From: Mixta tenebrionis
GTDB lineage: Bacteria > Pseudomonadota > Gammaproteobacteria > Enterobacterales > Enterobacteriaceae
Assembly (NCBI RefSeq): GCF_006517625.1
Contig: NZ_VHQI01000006.1
Span: forward strand, 186,001 to 250,000
Direction: 5' to 3'
DNA: 64,000 nt
How positions within the stretch are numbered: the first letter of the stretch is position 1; every line of letters begins with the position of its first letter. This document shows positions 19,248-28,757 of the stretch, one piece after another. The notes under the pieces were generated by a model. It was given only the letters and a program-made list of their open reading frames with translations. It was not told the origin of the DNA and did not search any database. The translations under genes were made by a program, and so were the position numbers.

Positions 19248-19961
19248 ATGGCGACGCCGATTTTAACGCTCAGCAACGTCAGCGCCCACTACGGCAAGAT
19301 TCAGGCGCTGCATCAGGTCAGCCTGCATATCCAGCAGGGAGAGATTGTTACGCTGATTGGCGCCAACGGCGCCGGAAAAACCACGCTGCTCGGCACGCTG
19401 TGCGGCGAACCGCGCGCCTCGGAAGGCGTCATCACCTTTGACGGTAAAGCGATTACCGACTGGCAAACGGCGCGCATTATGCGCGAGGCGATCGCCATCG
19501 TGCCGGAAGGGCGGCGAGTGTTTTCACGTATGACGGTAGAGGAGAATCTGGCGATGGGCGGCTTCTTCGCCAGCCGCCAGCAGTATCAGCAGCGTATCGA
19601 GCGCGTTTACCACCTCTTCCCGCGTCTGCTGGAGCGGCGAGTGCAGCGAGCCGGCACCATGTCCGGCGGCGAACAGCAGATGCTGGCTATCGGCCGCGCG
19701 CTGATGAGCCAGCCGCGCCTGCTGCTGCTGGACGAGCCGTCGCTCGGCCTGGCGCCGATTATCATTCAGCAAATTTTCGATACCATCGAGCAGCTGCGGC
19801 AGGAGGGGATGACCATCTTCCTGGTGGAGCAGAACGCCAATCAGGCGCTGAAGCTGGCCGATCGCGGCTACGTGCTGGAAAACGGGCGCGTGGTGCTGGA
19901 GGACAGCGGCGACGCGCTGTTGGCGAATGAGGCGGTGCGCAGCGCCTATCTGGGCGCATAA
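19248..19961 (+). CDS. livF: branched-chain amino acid ABC transporter ATPase LivF
   Basis: LivF pairs with LivG as the cytoplasmic ATPase. The 237-residue protein has Walker A (GANGAGKTT, near residues 38-46), the MSGGEQQMLAIGRAL signature and Walker B (LLLLDEPSLGLAP). It closes the livKHMGF operon; a strong GC-rich hairpin follows eight bases after its stop. Confidence 0.95.
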   Translation: MATPILTLSNVSAHYGKIQALHQVSLHIQQGEIVTLIGANGAGKTTLLGTLCGEPRASEGVITFDGKAITDWQTARIMREAIAIVPEGRRVFSRMTVEENLAMGGFFASRQQYQQRIERVYHLFPRLLERRVQRAGTMSGGEQQMLAIGRALMSQPRLLLLDEPSLGLAPIIIQQIFDTIEQLRQEGMTIFLVEQNANQALKLADRGYVLENGRVVLEDSGDALLANEAVRSAYLGA

Positions 19962-19969
19962 CGTCGTCG

Positions 19970-20001
19970 GGCCGTCCGGCGCGCGCCGGGCGGCCGCTTT
20001 A
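19970..20001 (+). terminator. livF terminator
   Basis: GGCCGTCCGGCG (19970-19981) pairs with CGCCGGGCGGCC (19984-19995), a 12-base-pair stem with one G-U pair and a very tight loop. A short CTTTACCTT tail follows. A second stem (AGCGGCG at 20022-20028, CGCCGCT at 20032-20038) lies just downstream with TTAGCTTT after it. Confidence 0.65.
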
Positions 20002-20125
20002 CCTTAGCCTGGCTGACAATCAGCGGCGGAGCGCCGCTTTAGCTTTCACGCGTCTGACAGCCGGCGGCGGAGCGTCAGCCGCGCTCCGTTGCGCGCCGCT
20101 TTACCCGCCTCTCCCTGCAACCTTG

Positions 20126-20176
20126 CTGTCATTTCGGCGTCATTGAACGGTTATCTTTCCGTCATTTTTCCGTGTC
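20126..20176 (+). promoter_or_regulatory. array of Pho-box-like units upstream of ugpB
   Basis: PhoB binds 7-base units close to CTGTCAT repeated every 11 bases. Here five units lie at exact 11-base spacing: CTGTCAT (20126), GCGTCAT (20137), CGGTTAT (20148), CCGTCAT (20159) and the weaker CCGTGTC (20170). The array ends about 65 bases before the ugpB start. This predicts induction of the operon by phosphate limitation, as for E. coli ugp. Confidence 0.8.
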
Positions 20177-20242
20177 ATGTTACTTCGCGAACGGCAAAAA
20201 ACCGTGATTTCGTACAGACCTACAACGGCACAGGAAAATGCT

Positions 20243-21562
20243 ATGTCCTCTCTTACGTTTCGTCATACCGCTCTCAGCGTGCTGCTGGGGCTGGCTCTGA
20301 GCAGCAACGCCCTGGCCGCGACGGACATTCCGTTCTGGCATTCAATGGAAGGCGAATTGGGTAAAGAAGTGGATTCGCTGGCAGAACGTTTTAACCAGGC
20401 TCATCCCGATTACAAGATCGTTCCGGTCTACAAAGGCAACTATGAGCAGAGCCTGGCGGCTGGCATCGCTGCGGTGCGTACCGGCAAGGCGCCGGCGATT
20501 TTACAGGTTTACGAAGTCGGCACCGCCACCATGATGGCCTCGCGCGCTATCAAGCCGGTCTATCAGGTGTTTAACGATGCGGGCATCAGCTTCGATGAAA
20601 GCCAGTTTGTGCCGACGGTAGCGGGTTACTACACCGAGGCAAAGAGCGGTCATCTGCTGTCGCAGCCGTTTAACAGCTCCACGCCGGTGCTTTACTACAA
20701 CAAAGATGCGTTTAAAAAAGCGGGGCTCGATCCTGAACAGCCGCCAAAAACCTGGCAGCAGCTGGCGAAAGATACCGCAGCGCTGCGGCAGGCGGGCATT
20801 AAGTGCGGCTATGCCAGCGGCTGGCAGGGCTGGATTCAGATTGAAAACTTCAGCGCCTGGCACGGCCTGCCGGTAGCCACGGAAAACAACGGTTTCGGCG
20901 GCGCCAGCGCGCAGCTGATTTTTAATCAGCCGGCGCAGGTGCGTCATATCGCCATGCTGGAAGAGATGAACAAGAAAGGGGATTTCACCTATTTTGGCCG
21001 CAAGGATGAATCCACCGAAAAGTTCTATAACGGCGACTGCGCCATCACTACCGCCTCCTCCGGTTCGCTGGCGGATATTCGTCAACACGCCAAATTCAGC
21101 TACGGCGTAGGCATGATGCCTTACGACGAAAGCGTGCCTGGCGCACCGCAAAACGCCATTATCGGCGGCGCCAGCCTGTGGGTGATGCAGGGCAAAGACA
21201 GCAATAGCTATAAAGGCGTCGCGGAGTTCCTGCAATTTCTGACCCAGCCGGAAATCGCCGCCGAGTGGCATCAGAAAACCGGCTATCTGCCGGTGACGAA
21301 GGCCGCTTACGATTTAACCCGTCAGCAGGGCTACTATGAGCAGAACCCCGGCGCGGATATCGCCACCCGCCAGATGCTGAACAAGCCGCCGCTGCCGTTC
21401 ACCAGGGGGCTGCGTCTTGGCAATATGCCGCAAATCCGCACCATCGTCGATGAAGAGCTGGAGAGCGTCTGGAGCGGCGCTAAAACGCCGCAGGCGGCGC
21501 TGGATAGCGCCGTACAGCGCGGCAACCTGCTGCTGCGTCGCTTTGAACAACAGGTGAAATAA
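20243..21562 (+). CDS. ugpB: sn-glycerol-3-phosphate ABC transporter, binding protein UgpB
   Basis: UgpB is the periplasmic receptor for sn-glycerol-3-phosphate and glycerophosphodiesters. The 439-residue protein has a signal peptide ending ALAATD near residue 25, followed by the extracellular solute-binding family 1 fold ([20 protein letters not shown]). I chose the ATG at 20243 ([11 protein letters not shown]) because it starts the signal peptide and gives the E. coli length; an upstream ATG adds 22 residues. The Pho-box-like array upstream fits regulation by PhoB. A hairpin separates it from ugpA. Confidence 0.95.
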   Translation: MSSLTFRHTALSVLLGLALSSNALAATDIPFWHSMEGELGKEVDSLAERFNQAHPDYKIVPVYKGNYEQSLAAGIAAVRTGKAPAILQVYEVGTATMMASRAIKPVYQVFNDAGISFDESQFVPTVAGYYTEAKSGHLLSQPFNSSTPVLYYNKDAFKKAGLDPEQPPKTWQQLAKDTAALRQAGIKCGYASGWQGWIQIENFSAWHGLPVATENNGFGGASAQLIFNQPAQVRHIAMLEEMNKKGDFTYFGRKDESTEKFYNGDCAITTASSGSLADIRQHAKFSYGVGMMPYDESVPGAPQNAIIGGASLWVMQGKDSNSYKGVAEFLQFLTQPEIAAEWHQKTGYLPVTKAAYDLTRQQGYYEQNPGADIATRQMLNKPPLPFTRGLRLGNMPQIRTIVDEELESVWSGAKTPQAALDSAVQRGNLLLRRFEQQVK

Positions 21563-21568
21563 CCCTGA

Positions 21569-21596
21569 GCCGGGCGGCGCGAGCGGCCCGGCGTTT
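21569..21596 (+). terminator. intercistronic attenuating hairpin ugpB/ugpA
   Basis: GCCGGGC (21569-21575) pairs with GCCCGGC (21586-21592) and is followed by GTTTT. It lies just after the binding-protein gene, where a partial terminator would keep UgpB in excess over the membrane subunits. Confidence 0.6.
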
Positions 21597-21645
21597 TGCC
21601 GTTTGCAAGCGCGTTTTACCTGTCGCCCTGCTATGGAAGGACCTC

Positions 21646-22533
21646 ATGTCCAGCTCTCGTCCCGTTTTTCATTCGCGCTGGCTGCCCTGGGCGCTGGTGC
21701 TGCCTCAGCTGCTGATTACGCTGATCTTCTTTATCTGGCCCGCCGGAGAAGCGCTCTGGTATTCGCTGCAAAGCGTCGATCCCTTCGGCTTCTCCAGCAC
21801 CTTTGTCGGCCTGGAAAATTTCCGCCGCCTGCTGGATGACAGCTATTATCTGGCCTCTTTCTGGACCACGCTGCTGTTCAGCGCGCTGGTTACCGGCTGC
21901 GGGCTGATTATTTCGCTGCTGTTCGCCGCGCTGACGGATTATGTGCTGCGCCTGCGCCGCTTCTACCAGACGCTGCTGCTGTTGCCCTATGCGGTAGCGC
22001 CGGCGATCGCGGCGGTGCTGTGGATGTTCCTGTTTAATCCCGGCATCGGATTGATTAGCCATTTTCTGCATGAGCAGGGCTATAACTGGAATCATGCGCA
22101 GAGCAGCGGCCAGGCGATGTTTCTGGTGGTTCTGGCCTCGGTCTGGCAGCAGATCAGCTATAACTTTCTGTTTTTCTTCGCCGCGCTGCAGTCGATTCCG
22201 CGTTCGCTGGTGGAGGCCGCCGCCATCGACGGCGCCGGGCCGGTACGGCGCTTCTTTCATCTGGCGCTGCCGCTGATCGCGCCGGTCAGTTTCTTTTTGC
22301 TGGTGGTCAATCTGGTCTACGCCTTTTTCGATACCTTTCCGGTGATTGACGCGGCGACCCAGGGCGGGCCGGTGCAGGCAACCACCACGCTGATTTATAA
22401 AATCTATCGCGAAGGCTTTGCCGGGCTGGATCTCTCCTCGTCCGCCGCGCAGTCGGTGGTGCTGATGTTTTTGGTGATCGTTTTAACGGTAATTCAGTTC
22501 CGCTACGTCGAGCGTAAGGTGCGTTATCAATGA
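21646..22533 (+). CDS. ugpA: glycerol-3-phosphate ABC transporter permease UgpA
   Basis: UgpA is an inner-membrane subunit of the Ugp importer. The 295-residue protein has six hydrophobic segments and the MalF-type EAA loop ([22 protein letters not shown]) that docks with UgpC. RBS GAAGGA precedes the ATG at 21646. It overlaps ugpE by four bases. Confidence 0.95.
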   Translation: MSSSRPVFHSRWLPWALVLPQLLITLIFFIWPAGEALWYSLQSVDPFGFSSTFVGLENFRRLLDDSYYLASFWTTLLFSALVTGCGLIISLLFAALTDYVLRLRRFYQTLLLLPYAVAPAIAAVLWMFLFNPGIGLISHFLHEQGYNWNHAQSSGQAMFLVVLASVWQQISYNFLFFFAALQSIPRSLVEAAAIDGAGPVRRFFHLALPLIAPVSFFLLVVNLVYAFFDTFPVIDAATQGGPVQATTTLIYKIYREGFAGLDLSSSAAQSVVLMFLVIVLTVIQFRYVERKVRYQ

Positions 22534-23375
22534 TTGAAAACCGACGCGGGCTGGATATTTTCAGCCATCTGATGCTGATTCTCGGCATTCTGACCATCCT
22601 GTTTCCGCTCTGGGTGGCGTTTGTCGCCGCCACGCTGGATAACCAGCAGATCTTCCAGGTGCCGATGACGCTGATCCCCGGCAATCAGCTGTGGCATAAC
22701 CTGCGCGAAATCTGGCTGCATGGCGTCAGCAGCAACAGCGCGCCGATGAGCGTGCTGCTGTTCAACAGTACGCTGATGGCGCTGGGCATTACGTGCGGCA
22801 AAATCATCGTCTCGATCCTGTCTGCTTTTGCGCTGGTCTGGTTTCGCTTTCCGCTGCGTAACCTGGTGTTCTGGATGATCTTTATTACCCTGATGCTGCC
22901 GGTAGAGGTGCGTATCTTCCCAACGGTCGAGGTGGTGGCGAATCTCAGTCTGCTCGACAGCTACAGCGGCTTAACGCTGCCGCTGATGGCGTCGGCGACC
23001 GCCACCTTTCTTTTTCGTCAGTTTTTTCTTTCGCTGCCGGATGAGCTGATCGAGGCGGCGCGCATTGACGGCGCCGGACCGATGCGCTTCTTCCTCGATA
23101 TCGTGCTGCCGCTGTCGCGCACCAACCTGGCGGCGCTGTTCGTGATCACCTTTATCTACGGCTGGAATCAGTATCTCTGGCCCATTTTGATCACCAGCGA
23201 CGCGCAGATGGGCACGGCGGTGGCCGGGATTCGCAGCATGATCTCTTCCGGCGAAGGCACCACCCGGTGGAATCTGGTGATGGCGGCGATGCTGTTGACG
23301 CTGATCCCGCCGGTGGCGGTGGTAATGGTAATGCAGCGGGCATTTGTACGTGGTCTGGTTGAAAGCGAGAAATAG
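22530..23375 (+). CDS. ugpE: glycerol-3-phosphate ABC transporter permease UgpE
   Basis: UgpE is the second membrane subunit of the Ugp importer. The 281-residue protein has six hydrophobic segments and the MalG-type EAA loop [20 protein letters not shown]. It begins inside the ATGA overlap with ugpA and ends three bases before ugpC. Confidence 0.95.
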   Translation: MIENRRGLDIFSHLMLILGILTILFPLWVAFVAATLDNQQIFQVPMTLIPGNQLWHNLREIWLHGVSSNSAPMSVLLFNSTLMALGITCGKIIVSILSAFALVWFRFPLRNLVFWMIFITLMLPVEVRIFPTVEVVANLSLLDSYSGLTLPLMASATATFLFRQFFLSLPDELIEAARIDGAGPMRFFLDIVLPLSRTNLAALFVITFIYGWNQYLWPILITSDAQMGTAVAGIRSMISSGEGTTRWNLVMAAMLLTLIPPVAVVMVMQRAFVRGLVESEK

Positions 23376-23378
23376 ACA

Positions 23379-24449
23379 ATGGCAGCAGTAACCCTTCAGG
23401 CCGTGACGAAATCCTGGGACGGCAAACAGCAAATTATTCAGCCGCTGGACGTGGCGATCCGCAACGGCGAATTTATGGTGATCGTTGGGCCGTCCGGCTG
23501 CGGCAAATCGACGCTGCTGCGGATGGTGGCCGGGCTGGAGCGCGTCACCAGCGGCGATATCTATATCGACAGGCAGCGCGTTACCGAACTGGAGCCGAAA
23601 GATCGCGGCATTGCGATGGTGTTTCAGAACTATGCGCTCTATCCGCACATGACGGTGGCGGAGAATATGGGCTACGGCCTGAAAATTCGCGGCATGGGGC
23701 GTGAGCAGGTCCGCCGGCGGGTGCTGGAGACGGCGCGCAGCCTGGAGCTGGAGGCGCTGCTGCAACGGCATCCGCGCGAGCTTTCCGGCGGCCAGCGGCA
23801 ACGGGTGGCGATGGGGCGCGCTATCGTGCGCGAGCCGGCGCTGTTTCTGTTTGATGAGCCGTTATCCAACCTCGATGCGCGCCTGCGGGTGCAGATGCGC
23901 CTGGAACTGCAGCAGCTGCACCGACGCCTGCAAACCACCAGCCTTTATGTTACCCACGATCAGGTTGAGGCGATGACGCTGGCGCAGCGGGTGATGGTAA
24001 TGAACAAAGGCGTCGTTGAGCAGATCGGCACGCCGGTTGAGGTTTACGAACGGCCCGCCACGCGCTTTGTCGCCAGCTTTATCGGCGCGCCTGCGATGAA
24101 CCTGCTGGAGGGCGTTTTCAGCCATGACGGCACCTCCTTTACGCTGGAAAGCGGCCTGACGCTGCCGCTGGCGACGGCGAGAACGCGCTGGGCGAATCAG
24201 ACGGCAACGCTGGGCATTCGCCCGGAACATATCAGCCTGAGCAGCCAGCAGGCGGGCGGCGTGCCGTTAACCGTTGAAACGCTGGAGCTGCTGGGCGCTG
24301 ATAATCTGGCGCACGGGCGCTGGGGCGGAAGGTCAGTTGTGGTACGCTTGCCGCATATTGAGCGTCCCGCGCCGGGCAGCACGCTGTGGCTGCATCTGCC
24401 TGACGCGGCGCTGCACTTCTTCACCCATGATGGAGCTCGACTGGAATGA
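23379..24449 (+). CDS. ugpC: glycerol-3-phosphate ABC transporter ATPase UgpC
   Basis: UgpC is the ATPase of the Ugp importer, of the MalK class. The 356-residue protein has Walker A (GPSGCGKST near residues 37-45), the [15 protein letters not shown] signature, Walker B ([12 protein letters not shown]) and a C-terminal regulatory TOBE-type domain (about residues 240-356). It overlaps ugpQ by four bases. Confidence 0.95.
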   Translation: MAAVTLQAVTKSWDGKQQIIQPLDVAIRNGEFMVIVGPSGCGKSTLLRMVAGLERVTSGDIYIDRQRVTELEPKDRGIAMVFQNYALYPHMTVAENMGYGLKIRGMGREQVRRRVLETARSLELEALLQRHPRELSGGQRQRVAMGRAIVREPALFLFDEPLSNLDARLRVQMRLELQQLHRRLQTTSLYVTHDQVEAMTLAQRVMVMNKGVVEQIGTPVEVYERPATRFVASFIGAPAMNLLEGVFSHDGTSFTLESGLTLPLATARTRWANQTATLGIRPEHISLSSQQAGGVPLTVETLELLGADNLAHGRWGGRSVVVRLPHIERPAPGSTLWLHLPDAALHFFTHDGARLE

Positions 24450-25186
24450 ATACCCATCCCTGGCCCTATCCGCGTATTGTCGCGCATCGCGGCGGCGGCA
24501 AGCTGGCGCCGGAAAACACCCTCGCGGCCATTGATGTCGGCGCCCGCTATGGTCACGCCATGATTGAGTTCGACGTCAAGCTGTCGCGCGATGAGCAGCT
24601 GTTTCTGCTGCATGACGATACGCTCGATCGCACCAGCAACGGCTGGGGCATTGCGGGCGAACTGCCGTGGGAAAAGCTGGCGCAGCTGGATGCCGGCGGC
24701 TGGTTCAGCCGGGCGTTCACAGCGGAGCCGCTGCCATTGCTGACCCAGGTGGCGGCCCGCTGTCGTCAGCATCAGCTGATGGCTAATATTGAAATCAAAC
24801 CGACCGACGGCTGTGAAGCCGCAACCGGAAGGGCGGCGGCGCTGGCGGCGCGGGAGCTGTGGCGCGGCGAAACGCCGCCGCTGCTCTCTTCATTTTCCTT
24901 TGTCGCGCTGGAAGCGGCGATGCAGGCGGCGCCGGAGCTGCCGCGCGGCCTGCTGCTGGATGAGTGGCACGATGACTGGCTGAGTATGGCGCAGCAGCTG
25001 GATTGCGTTTCGCTGCACCTTAATCATCGCCTGCTGGATGCGGCGCGCACCGCCGCTATCAAACAGGCGGGGCTGCGCATTCTGGTATATACCGTCAATC
25101 AGCCCGCCCGCGCCCGCTTGCTGCTGGAATGGGGCGTGGATGCGATCTGCACCGATCGCATCGATATTATCGGTCCCGACTTTTGA
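24446..25186 (+). CDS. ugpQ: cytoplasmic glycerophosphodiester phosphodiesterase UgpQ
   Basis: UgpQ hydrolyses glycerophosphodiesters to sn-glycerol-3-phosphate and an alcohol, acting on diesters as they enter through UgpBAEC. The 246-residue protein is a GDPD-family TIM barrel: the N-terminal [15 protein letters not shown] carries catalytic His and Glu, and [25 protein letters not shown] holds the metal ligands (shown in two motifs, EFDVKLS and [10 protein letters not shown]). It has no signal peptide. It ends the ugpBAECQ operon. Confidence 0.95.
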   Translation: MNTHPWPYPRIVAHRGGGKLAPENTLAAIDVGARYGHAMIEFDVKLSRDEQLFLLHDDTLDRTSNGWGIAGELPWEKLAQLDAGGWFSRAFTAEPLPLLTQVAARCRQHQLMANIEIKPTDGCEAATGRAAALAARELWRGETPPLLSSFSFVALEAAMQAAPELPRGLLLDEWHDDWLSMAQQLDCVSLHLNHRLLDAARTAAIKQAGLRILVYTVNQPARARLLLEWGVDAICTDRIDIIGPDF

Positions 25187-25189
25187 CTC

Positions 25190-25498
25190 TCAGCGGCCGT
25201 TCTGCTGATTAACCGGCGGATAGCGCGTCGCGTCGCCGGGCTGTGACTGCAGTACGCGCTGCTGCGTACTGTTGCGCTGTTCCTGCAGACGGCGCTGGGT
25301 TTGCTGCGTCTGCCATTGCTGATCCTGACGCAGCCGGTTTTGCTGCTGGATCTGATTTGACTGCATCTGGTTTTGCAGCCGCTGCTGGCTGGGGTTATAG
25401 CCAGGCTGGTTTGGATTATTGTTGTTGTTGCTATTCAGCGTATCCGCCATGCCGCTCAGCGGCAGCAGCGCGATAAACACCCACAGTAATTTTTTCAC
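25190..25498 (-). CDS. yhhA: DUF2756 small exported protein YhhA
   Basis: This 102-residue protein has a cleavable signal peptide (about residues 1-19, ending GMAD). The mature part is extremely rich in Gln, Asn and Arg, including five consecutive Asn and many QQ pairs, consistent with the DUF2756 family. Function is unknown. It lies between ugpQ and ggt as in E. coli, on the strand opposite to both, with its stop three bases from that of ugpQ. Confidence 0.85.
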   Translation of the reverse strand: MKKLLWVFIALLPLSGMADTLNSNNNNNPNQPGYNPSQQRLQNQMQSNQIQQQNRLRQDQQWQTQQTQRRLQEQRNSTQQRVLQSQPGDATRYPPVNQQNGR

Positions 25499-25690
25499 TT
25501 TACTCCTCCTTCCGGGGCGGCGAAGCCAGAACGGCGGCGTTGCCCGTTAGCCTGTTTAAGTTTAACTCACCCTGCGCCATCGACCGGTTAATTCCGCTTA
25601 GCCTGCGCGATATCTCATTTTTTTGGCTTAGTTTGTGCATGTTTATGGTGGGCAAACATAATGTAAAAAACCATAACAGGGGTAAACACC

Positions 25691-27439
25691 ATGCAAAAAA
25701 GAGTGAAGGGATGGGGGCTGGCCGCTGCGCTGTTGGCGTCAATATGGGGCGCGCCGGCGCTGGCGCTGGTGCAGAGCGCGCCGCCGGTTTCATATGGCGT
25801 CGAAGCGGATACCTTTCATCCGGTCAGAGCGCGCCAGGGAATGGTGGCGTCGGTAGATGCGCTGGCTACGCAGGTGGGGGTGGATATCCTGCGCCAGGGC
25901 GGCAACGCGGTGGATGCCGCCGTCGCCGTTGGTTTTGCGCTGGCGGTAACCCACCCGCAGGCAGGCAACCTGGGCGGCGGCGGTTTTATGCTGTTGCGTA
26001 CCGCCGCCGGTCAGGTCAGCGCGATCGATTTTCGTGAAGTCGCACCGGCCCGCGCCAGCCGCGATATGTTTCTGGATAAACAGGGCAATGCCGACAGCAA
26101 GCTATCGCTGACCTCGCCGTTAGCTTCCGGCACGCCCGGCACGGTGGCGGGTTTTGCGCTGGCGGCGGATAAGTATGGCACCCTGCCGCTGAGCCGCCTG
26201 CTGCAGCCGGCGATAGCGCTGGCGCGTGAGGGGATTGTGGTGAACGATGCGCTGGCTGACGATCTGAATACCTACGGCAAAGAGGTGCTGCTGGGCCATG
26301 ACAACAGCCGGGCGATATTCTTCAAAGCGGACGGAACGCCTTATCAAAAAGGCGAGCGTCTGGTGCAGGCGAACCTGGCGCGCAGCCTGACGCTGATTGC
26401 TCAGCAGGGGCCGGATGCCTTTTACAAAGGCGAGATCGCCGATGAGATCGCTGCGGAAATGGCGCAGCATGGCGGGCTGATCGACAAACAGGATTTAGCC
26501 CGCTACCGGGCGCTGGAGCGTAAACCGATCGGCGGCAGCTATCGCGGCTACCAGATCTTTTCGATGCCGCCGCCCTCATCGGGCGGGATCCATATTGTTC
26601 AGATCCTGAATATCCTCGAAAACTTCGATCTGGCGAAGATGGGCTTCGGCAGCGCCGATGCGATCCAGGTGATGGCGGAGGCGGAGAAATATGCCTACGC
26701 CGACCGTTCGGAATATCTGGGCGATCCCGATTTCGTCAAGGTGCCATGGCAGGCGCTGACCAGCAAGGACTATGCGAAATCGCTGGCGCAGCAGATCGAT
26801 ATCGCCAAAGCGCGTCCGTCGGAACAGATTAAACCCGGCAAGCTGGCGCCCTATGAGAGCAATCAGACCACGCATTTCTCGGTGGTGGATAAAGCGGGCA
26901 ACGCGGTTGCCGTTACCTACACGCTGAATACCAATTTCGGCAGCGGCATCGTCGCCGGAAAAAGCGGCATCTTACTGAACAACCAGATGGATGACTTTTC
27001 CGCCCGCCCCGGCACGCCCAATGTCTATGGTTTGATTGGCGGCGAAGCCAACGCCATTCAGCCCGGCAAGCGCCCGCTCTCCTCAATGTCGCCGACGATT
27101 GTGGTGAAAGACGGCAAAACCTGGCTGGTTACCGGCAGCCCCGGCGGCAGCCGCATCATCACCACCGTGCTGCAGATGGTAGTTAACAGTATCGATTTCG
27201 CGATGAACGTGGCGGAAGCGACCAGCGCGCCGCGCTTCCATCACCAGTGGCTGCCGGACCAGCTGCGGGTTGAGAAGGGCTTCAGTCCCGATACGCTGAA
27301 GCTGCTGAGCGCGAAAGGGCAAAATGTCCAGCTGCTGCCGGCGATGGGCAGCACGCAAAGCATTATGATCGGGCCGGATGGCACGCTGTACGGCGCTTCC
27401 GATCCGCGCACCCCGGACGATCTGACGGCAGGCTATTAG
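25691..27439 (+). CDS. ggt: gamma-glutamyltranspeptidase
   Basis: Ggt is a periplasmic N-terminal-nucleophile hydrolase that cleaves gamma-glutamyl bonds in glutathione and related compounds. The 582-residue precursor has a signal peptide ending near ALALV (residue 27), then the large subunit. The autoprocessing site is NQTTHFSVVD: cleavage before the first Thr (Thr393) would create the small subunit and its catalytic nucleophile. The lid and oxyanion segments GILLNNQMDDFS and KRPLSSMSPT are intact. Confidence 0.96.
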   Translation: MQKRVKGWGLAAALLASIWGAPALALVQSAPPVSYGVEADTFHPVRARQGMVASVDALATQVGVDILRQGGNAVDAAVAVGFALAVTHPQAGNLGGGGFMLLRTAAGQVSAIDFREVAPARASRDMFLDKQGNADSKLSLTSPLASGTPGTVAGFALAADKYGTLPLSRLLQPAIALAREGIVVNDALADDLNTYGKEVLLGHDNSRAIFFKADGTPYQKGERLVQANLARSLTLIAQQGPDAFYKGEIADEIAAEMAQHGGLIDKQDLARYRALERKPIGGSYRGYQIFSMPPPSSGGIHIVQILNILENFDLAKMGFGSADAIQVMAEAEKYAYADRSEYLGDPDFVKVPWQALTSKDYAKSLAQQIDIAKARPSEQIKPGKLAPYESNQTTHFSVVDKAGNAVAVTYTLNTNFGSGIVAGKSGILLNNQMDDFSARPGTPNVYGLIGGEANAIQPGKRPLSSMSPTIVVKDGKTWLVTGSPGGSRIITTVLQMVVNSIDFAMNVAEATSAPRFHHQWLPDQLRVEKGFSPDTLKLLSAKGQNVQLLPAMGSTQSIMIGPDGTLYGASDPRTPDDLTAGY

Positions 27440-27542
27440 CGACCGCTCAGAAAAACGGCTGGCATAAGGCCGCGTTTGCCGGGCTTATTCCCGGTGAACG
27501 CGCTTAGCGAACGGCAGCGGCAAGAAAATTATCATAAAAGGG

Positions 27543-27576
27543 TTTACAGACGAGAATGATAATGATTATTATTGTC
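27543..27576 (+). promoter_or_regulatory. ryhB promoter with Fur box
   Basis: GATAATGATTATTATTGTC at 27558-27576 matches the Fur consensus GATAATGATAATCATTATC at 16 of 19 positions. It overlaps a sigma-70 promoter, TTTACA (27543-27548) and TATTAT (27567-27572) with 18 bases between, whose start point would be near 27579. Binding of Fe-Fur here would block transcription of the RNA gene that follows. Confidence 0.85.
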
Positions 27577-27578
27577 AT

Positions 27579-27678
27579 GCACTCCGGCGAGACCCGCTAA
27601 GGACTCTCTGCGAAGGCACGACATTGCTCACATTGCTTCCAGTATTATCTTAGCCAGCCGGGTGCTGGCTTTTTTTTT
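27579..27678 (+). ncRNA. ryhB: iron-responsive small RNA RyhB
   Basis: RyhB is an Hfq-dependent small RNA that represses mRNAs of non-essential iron proteins when iron is scarce. The core from about 27616 to 27650 (containing CACGACATTGCTCACATTG, then CTTCCAGTATTA) is nearly identical to E. coli RyhB as I remember it; this is the seed pairing region. The intrinsic terminator is AGCCAGC (27652-27658), loop CGGGT, GCTGGCT (27664-27670), then eight T. The 5' third is diverged in sequence. The location between ggt and yhhW matches the E. coli neighbourhood, though yhhX and yhhY are absent. The 5' end is inferred from the promoter spacing. Confidence 0.93.
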
Positions 27679-27864
27679 GCCCGCTGCCGGCCTGGGCATG
27701 TTCCCTGTTGCCGCTTCCTCCATGCTTCATCAATCCGCCTGCCCTCTCTTTGTCGGGCAGCGGGAAAACCATTCATTTTTTTTGAACAGAGAGGTGAAGT
27801 TTTTCAGCTATCATTCAACCTGCTCCGGGCCCAGACTATAAAAAAACGTTGAGGAGCATTGAAC

Positions 27865-28560
27865 ATGATTTACTTACGCAAAGCTGAAGAACGCGGTCAC
27901 GCCAACCACGGCTGGCTGGATAGCTGGCATACCTTTTCCTTCGCCAACTATTACGATGCCAACTTTATGGGCTTCTCCGCGCTGCGGGTAATTAACGAAG
28001 ATGTGATTGACGCCGGCCAGGGCTTCGGCACCCATCCGCATAAAGATATGGAAATTCTGACCTACGTGCTTTCCGGCACCGTTGAGCATCAGGACAGCAT
28101 GGGCAACAAAGAGCAGATCCCGGCGGGCGAGTTCCAGATTATGAGCGCCGGCACCGGCGTGCGCCACTCAGAATATAACGCCAGCAGCAGCGAGCCGCTG
28201 CATCTGTATCAGATCTGGATTATCCCGGAAAAAACCGGCATCGAACCGCGTTACGCTCAGCGCCGCTTTGCCGTGGTGCAGGGCCGCCAGCTGATCCTTT
28301 CGCCCGATGCGCGCGAAGGTTCGCTGAAGGTCTACCAGGATATGACGCTGTCGCGCTGGGTGCTGAAGGCGGGCGAGAGCGACAGCGTGACGCTGGATGC
28401 CGCGCGCCGCATCTGGATTCAGGTGGTGAAGGGCAATGTGCAGGTGAATGACCAGCCGGTCGCCACCAGCGATGCGCTGGCAATCTGGGATGAGAGTACG
28501 CTGCAGCTGCAGGCGAGCAGCGATGCGGAAATCCTGCTGTTCGATCTGCCGCCGGTCTGA
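27865..28560 (+). CDS. yhhW: pirin-family quercetin 2,3-dioxygenase-like protein YhhW
   Basis: YhhW is a bicupin of the pirin family; the E. coli protein has quercetinase activity in vitro, but the physiological substrate is unknown. The 231-residue protein carries the metal-binding cupin motif FGTHPHKDMEILTYVLSG and GVRHSEYN. I chose the ATG at 27865 (MIYLRKAEERGHANHGW), 8 bases after GAGGAG, over a TTG two codons upstream. It has its own terminator at 28584. Confidence 0.94.
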   Translation: MIYLRKAEERGHANHGWLDSWHTFSFANYYDANFMGFSALRVINEDVIDAGQGFGTHPHKDMEILTYVLSGTVEHQDSMGNKEQIPAGEFQIMSAGTGVRHSEYNASSSEPLHLYQIWIIPEKTGIEPRYAQRRFAVVQGRQLILSPDAREGSLKVYQDMTLSRWVLKAGESDSVTLDAARRIWIQVVKGNVQVNDQPVATSDALAIWDESTLQLQASSDAEILLFDLPPV

Positions 28561-28583
28561 CCGTAAAAGGTTAACGCGTACTG

Positions 28584-28616
28584 AGCCGCCGTTCATCCTG
28601 TCCGGCGGCTTTTTTA
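28584..28616 (+). terminator. yhhW terminator
   Basis: AGCCGCCG (28584-28591) pairs with CGGCGGCT (28603-28610) around an 11-base loop and is followed by a run of T to 28616. It separates yhhW from gntR. Confidence 0.8.
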
Positions 28617-28757
28617 TTGGCTGCGCTAATTCCCGGTTAAATCAGGCCGCCGGCGCTGGTCCTGGGCAGGCGCCGTTATCGTCGCGTTTTCCCCGCTCGT
28701 GACGGCTGGCTTTTTTTTGTAAACTCAGCCTCATCTCTCTCTGCCCGGCGAATCATC

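Noticed and set aside
27558-27576. Fur box considered as an operator for yhhW or ggt
   Set aside because: It overlaps the ryhB promoter, and the RNA's own terminator intervenes before yhhW.
27572-27841. 89-codon reading frame on the plus strand
   Set aside because: It covers the ryhB RNA gene, its terminator and poly-T, has no good ribosome binding site and no protein-like pattern. RyhB explains the sequence conservation.
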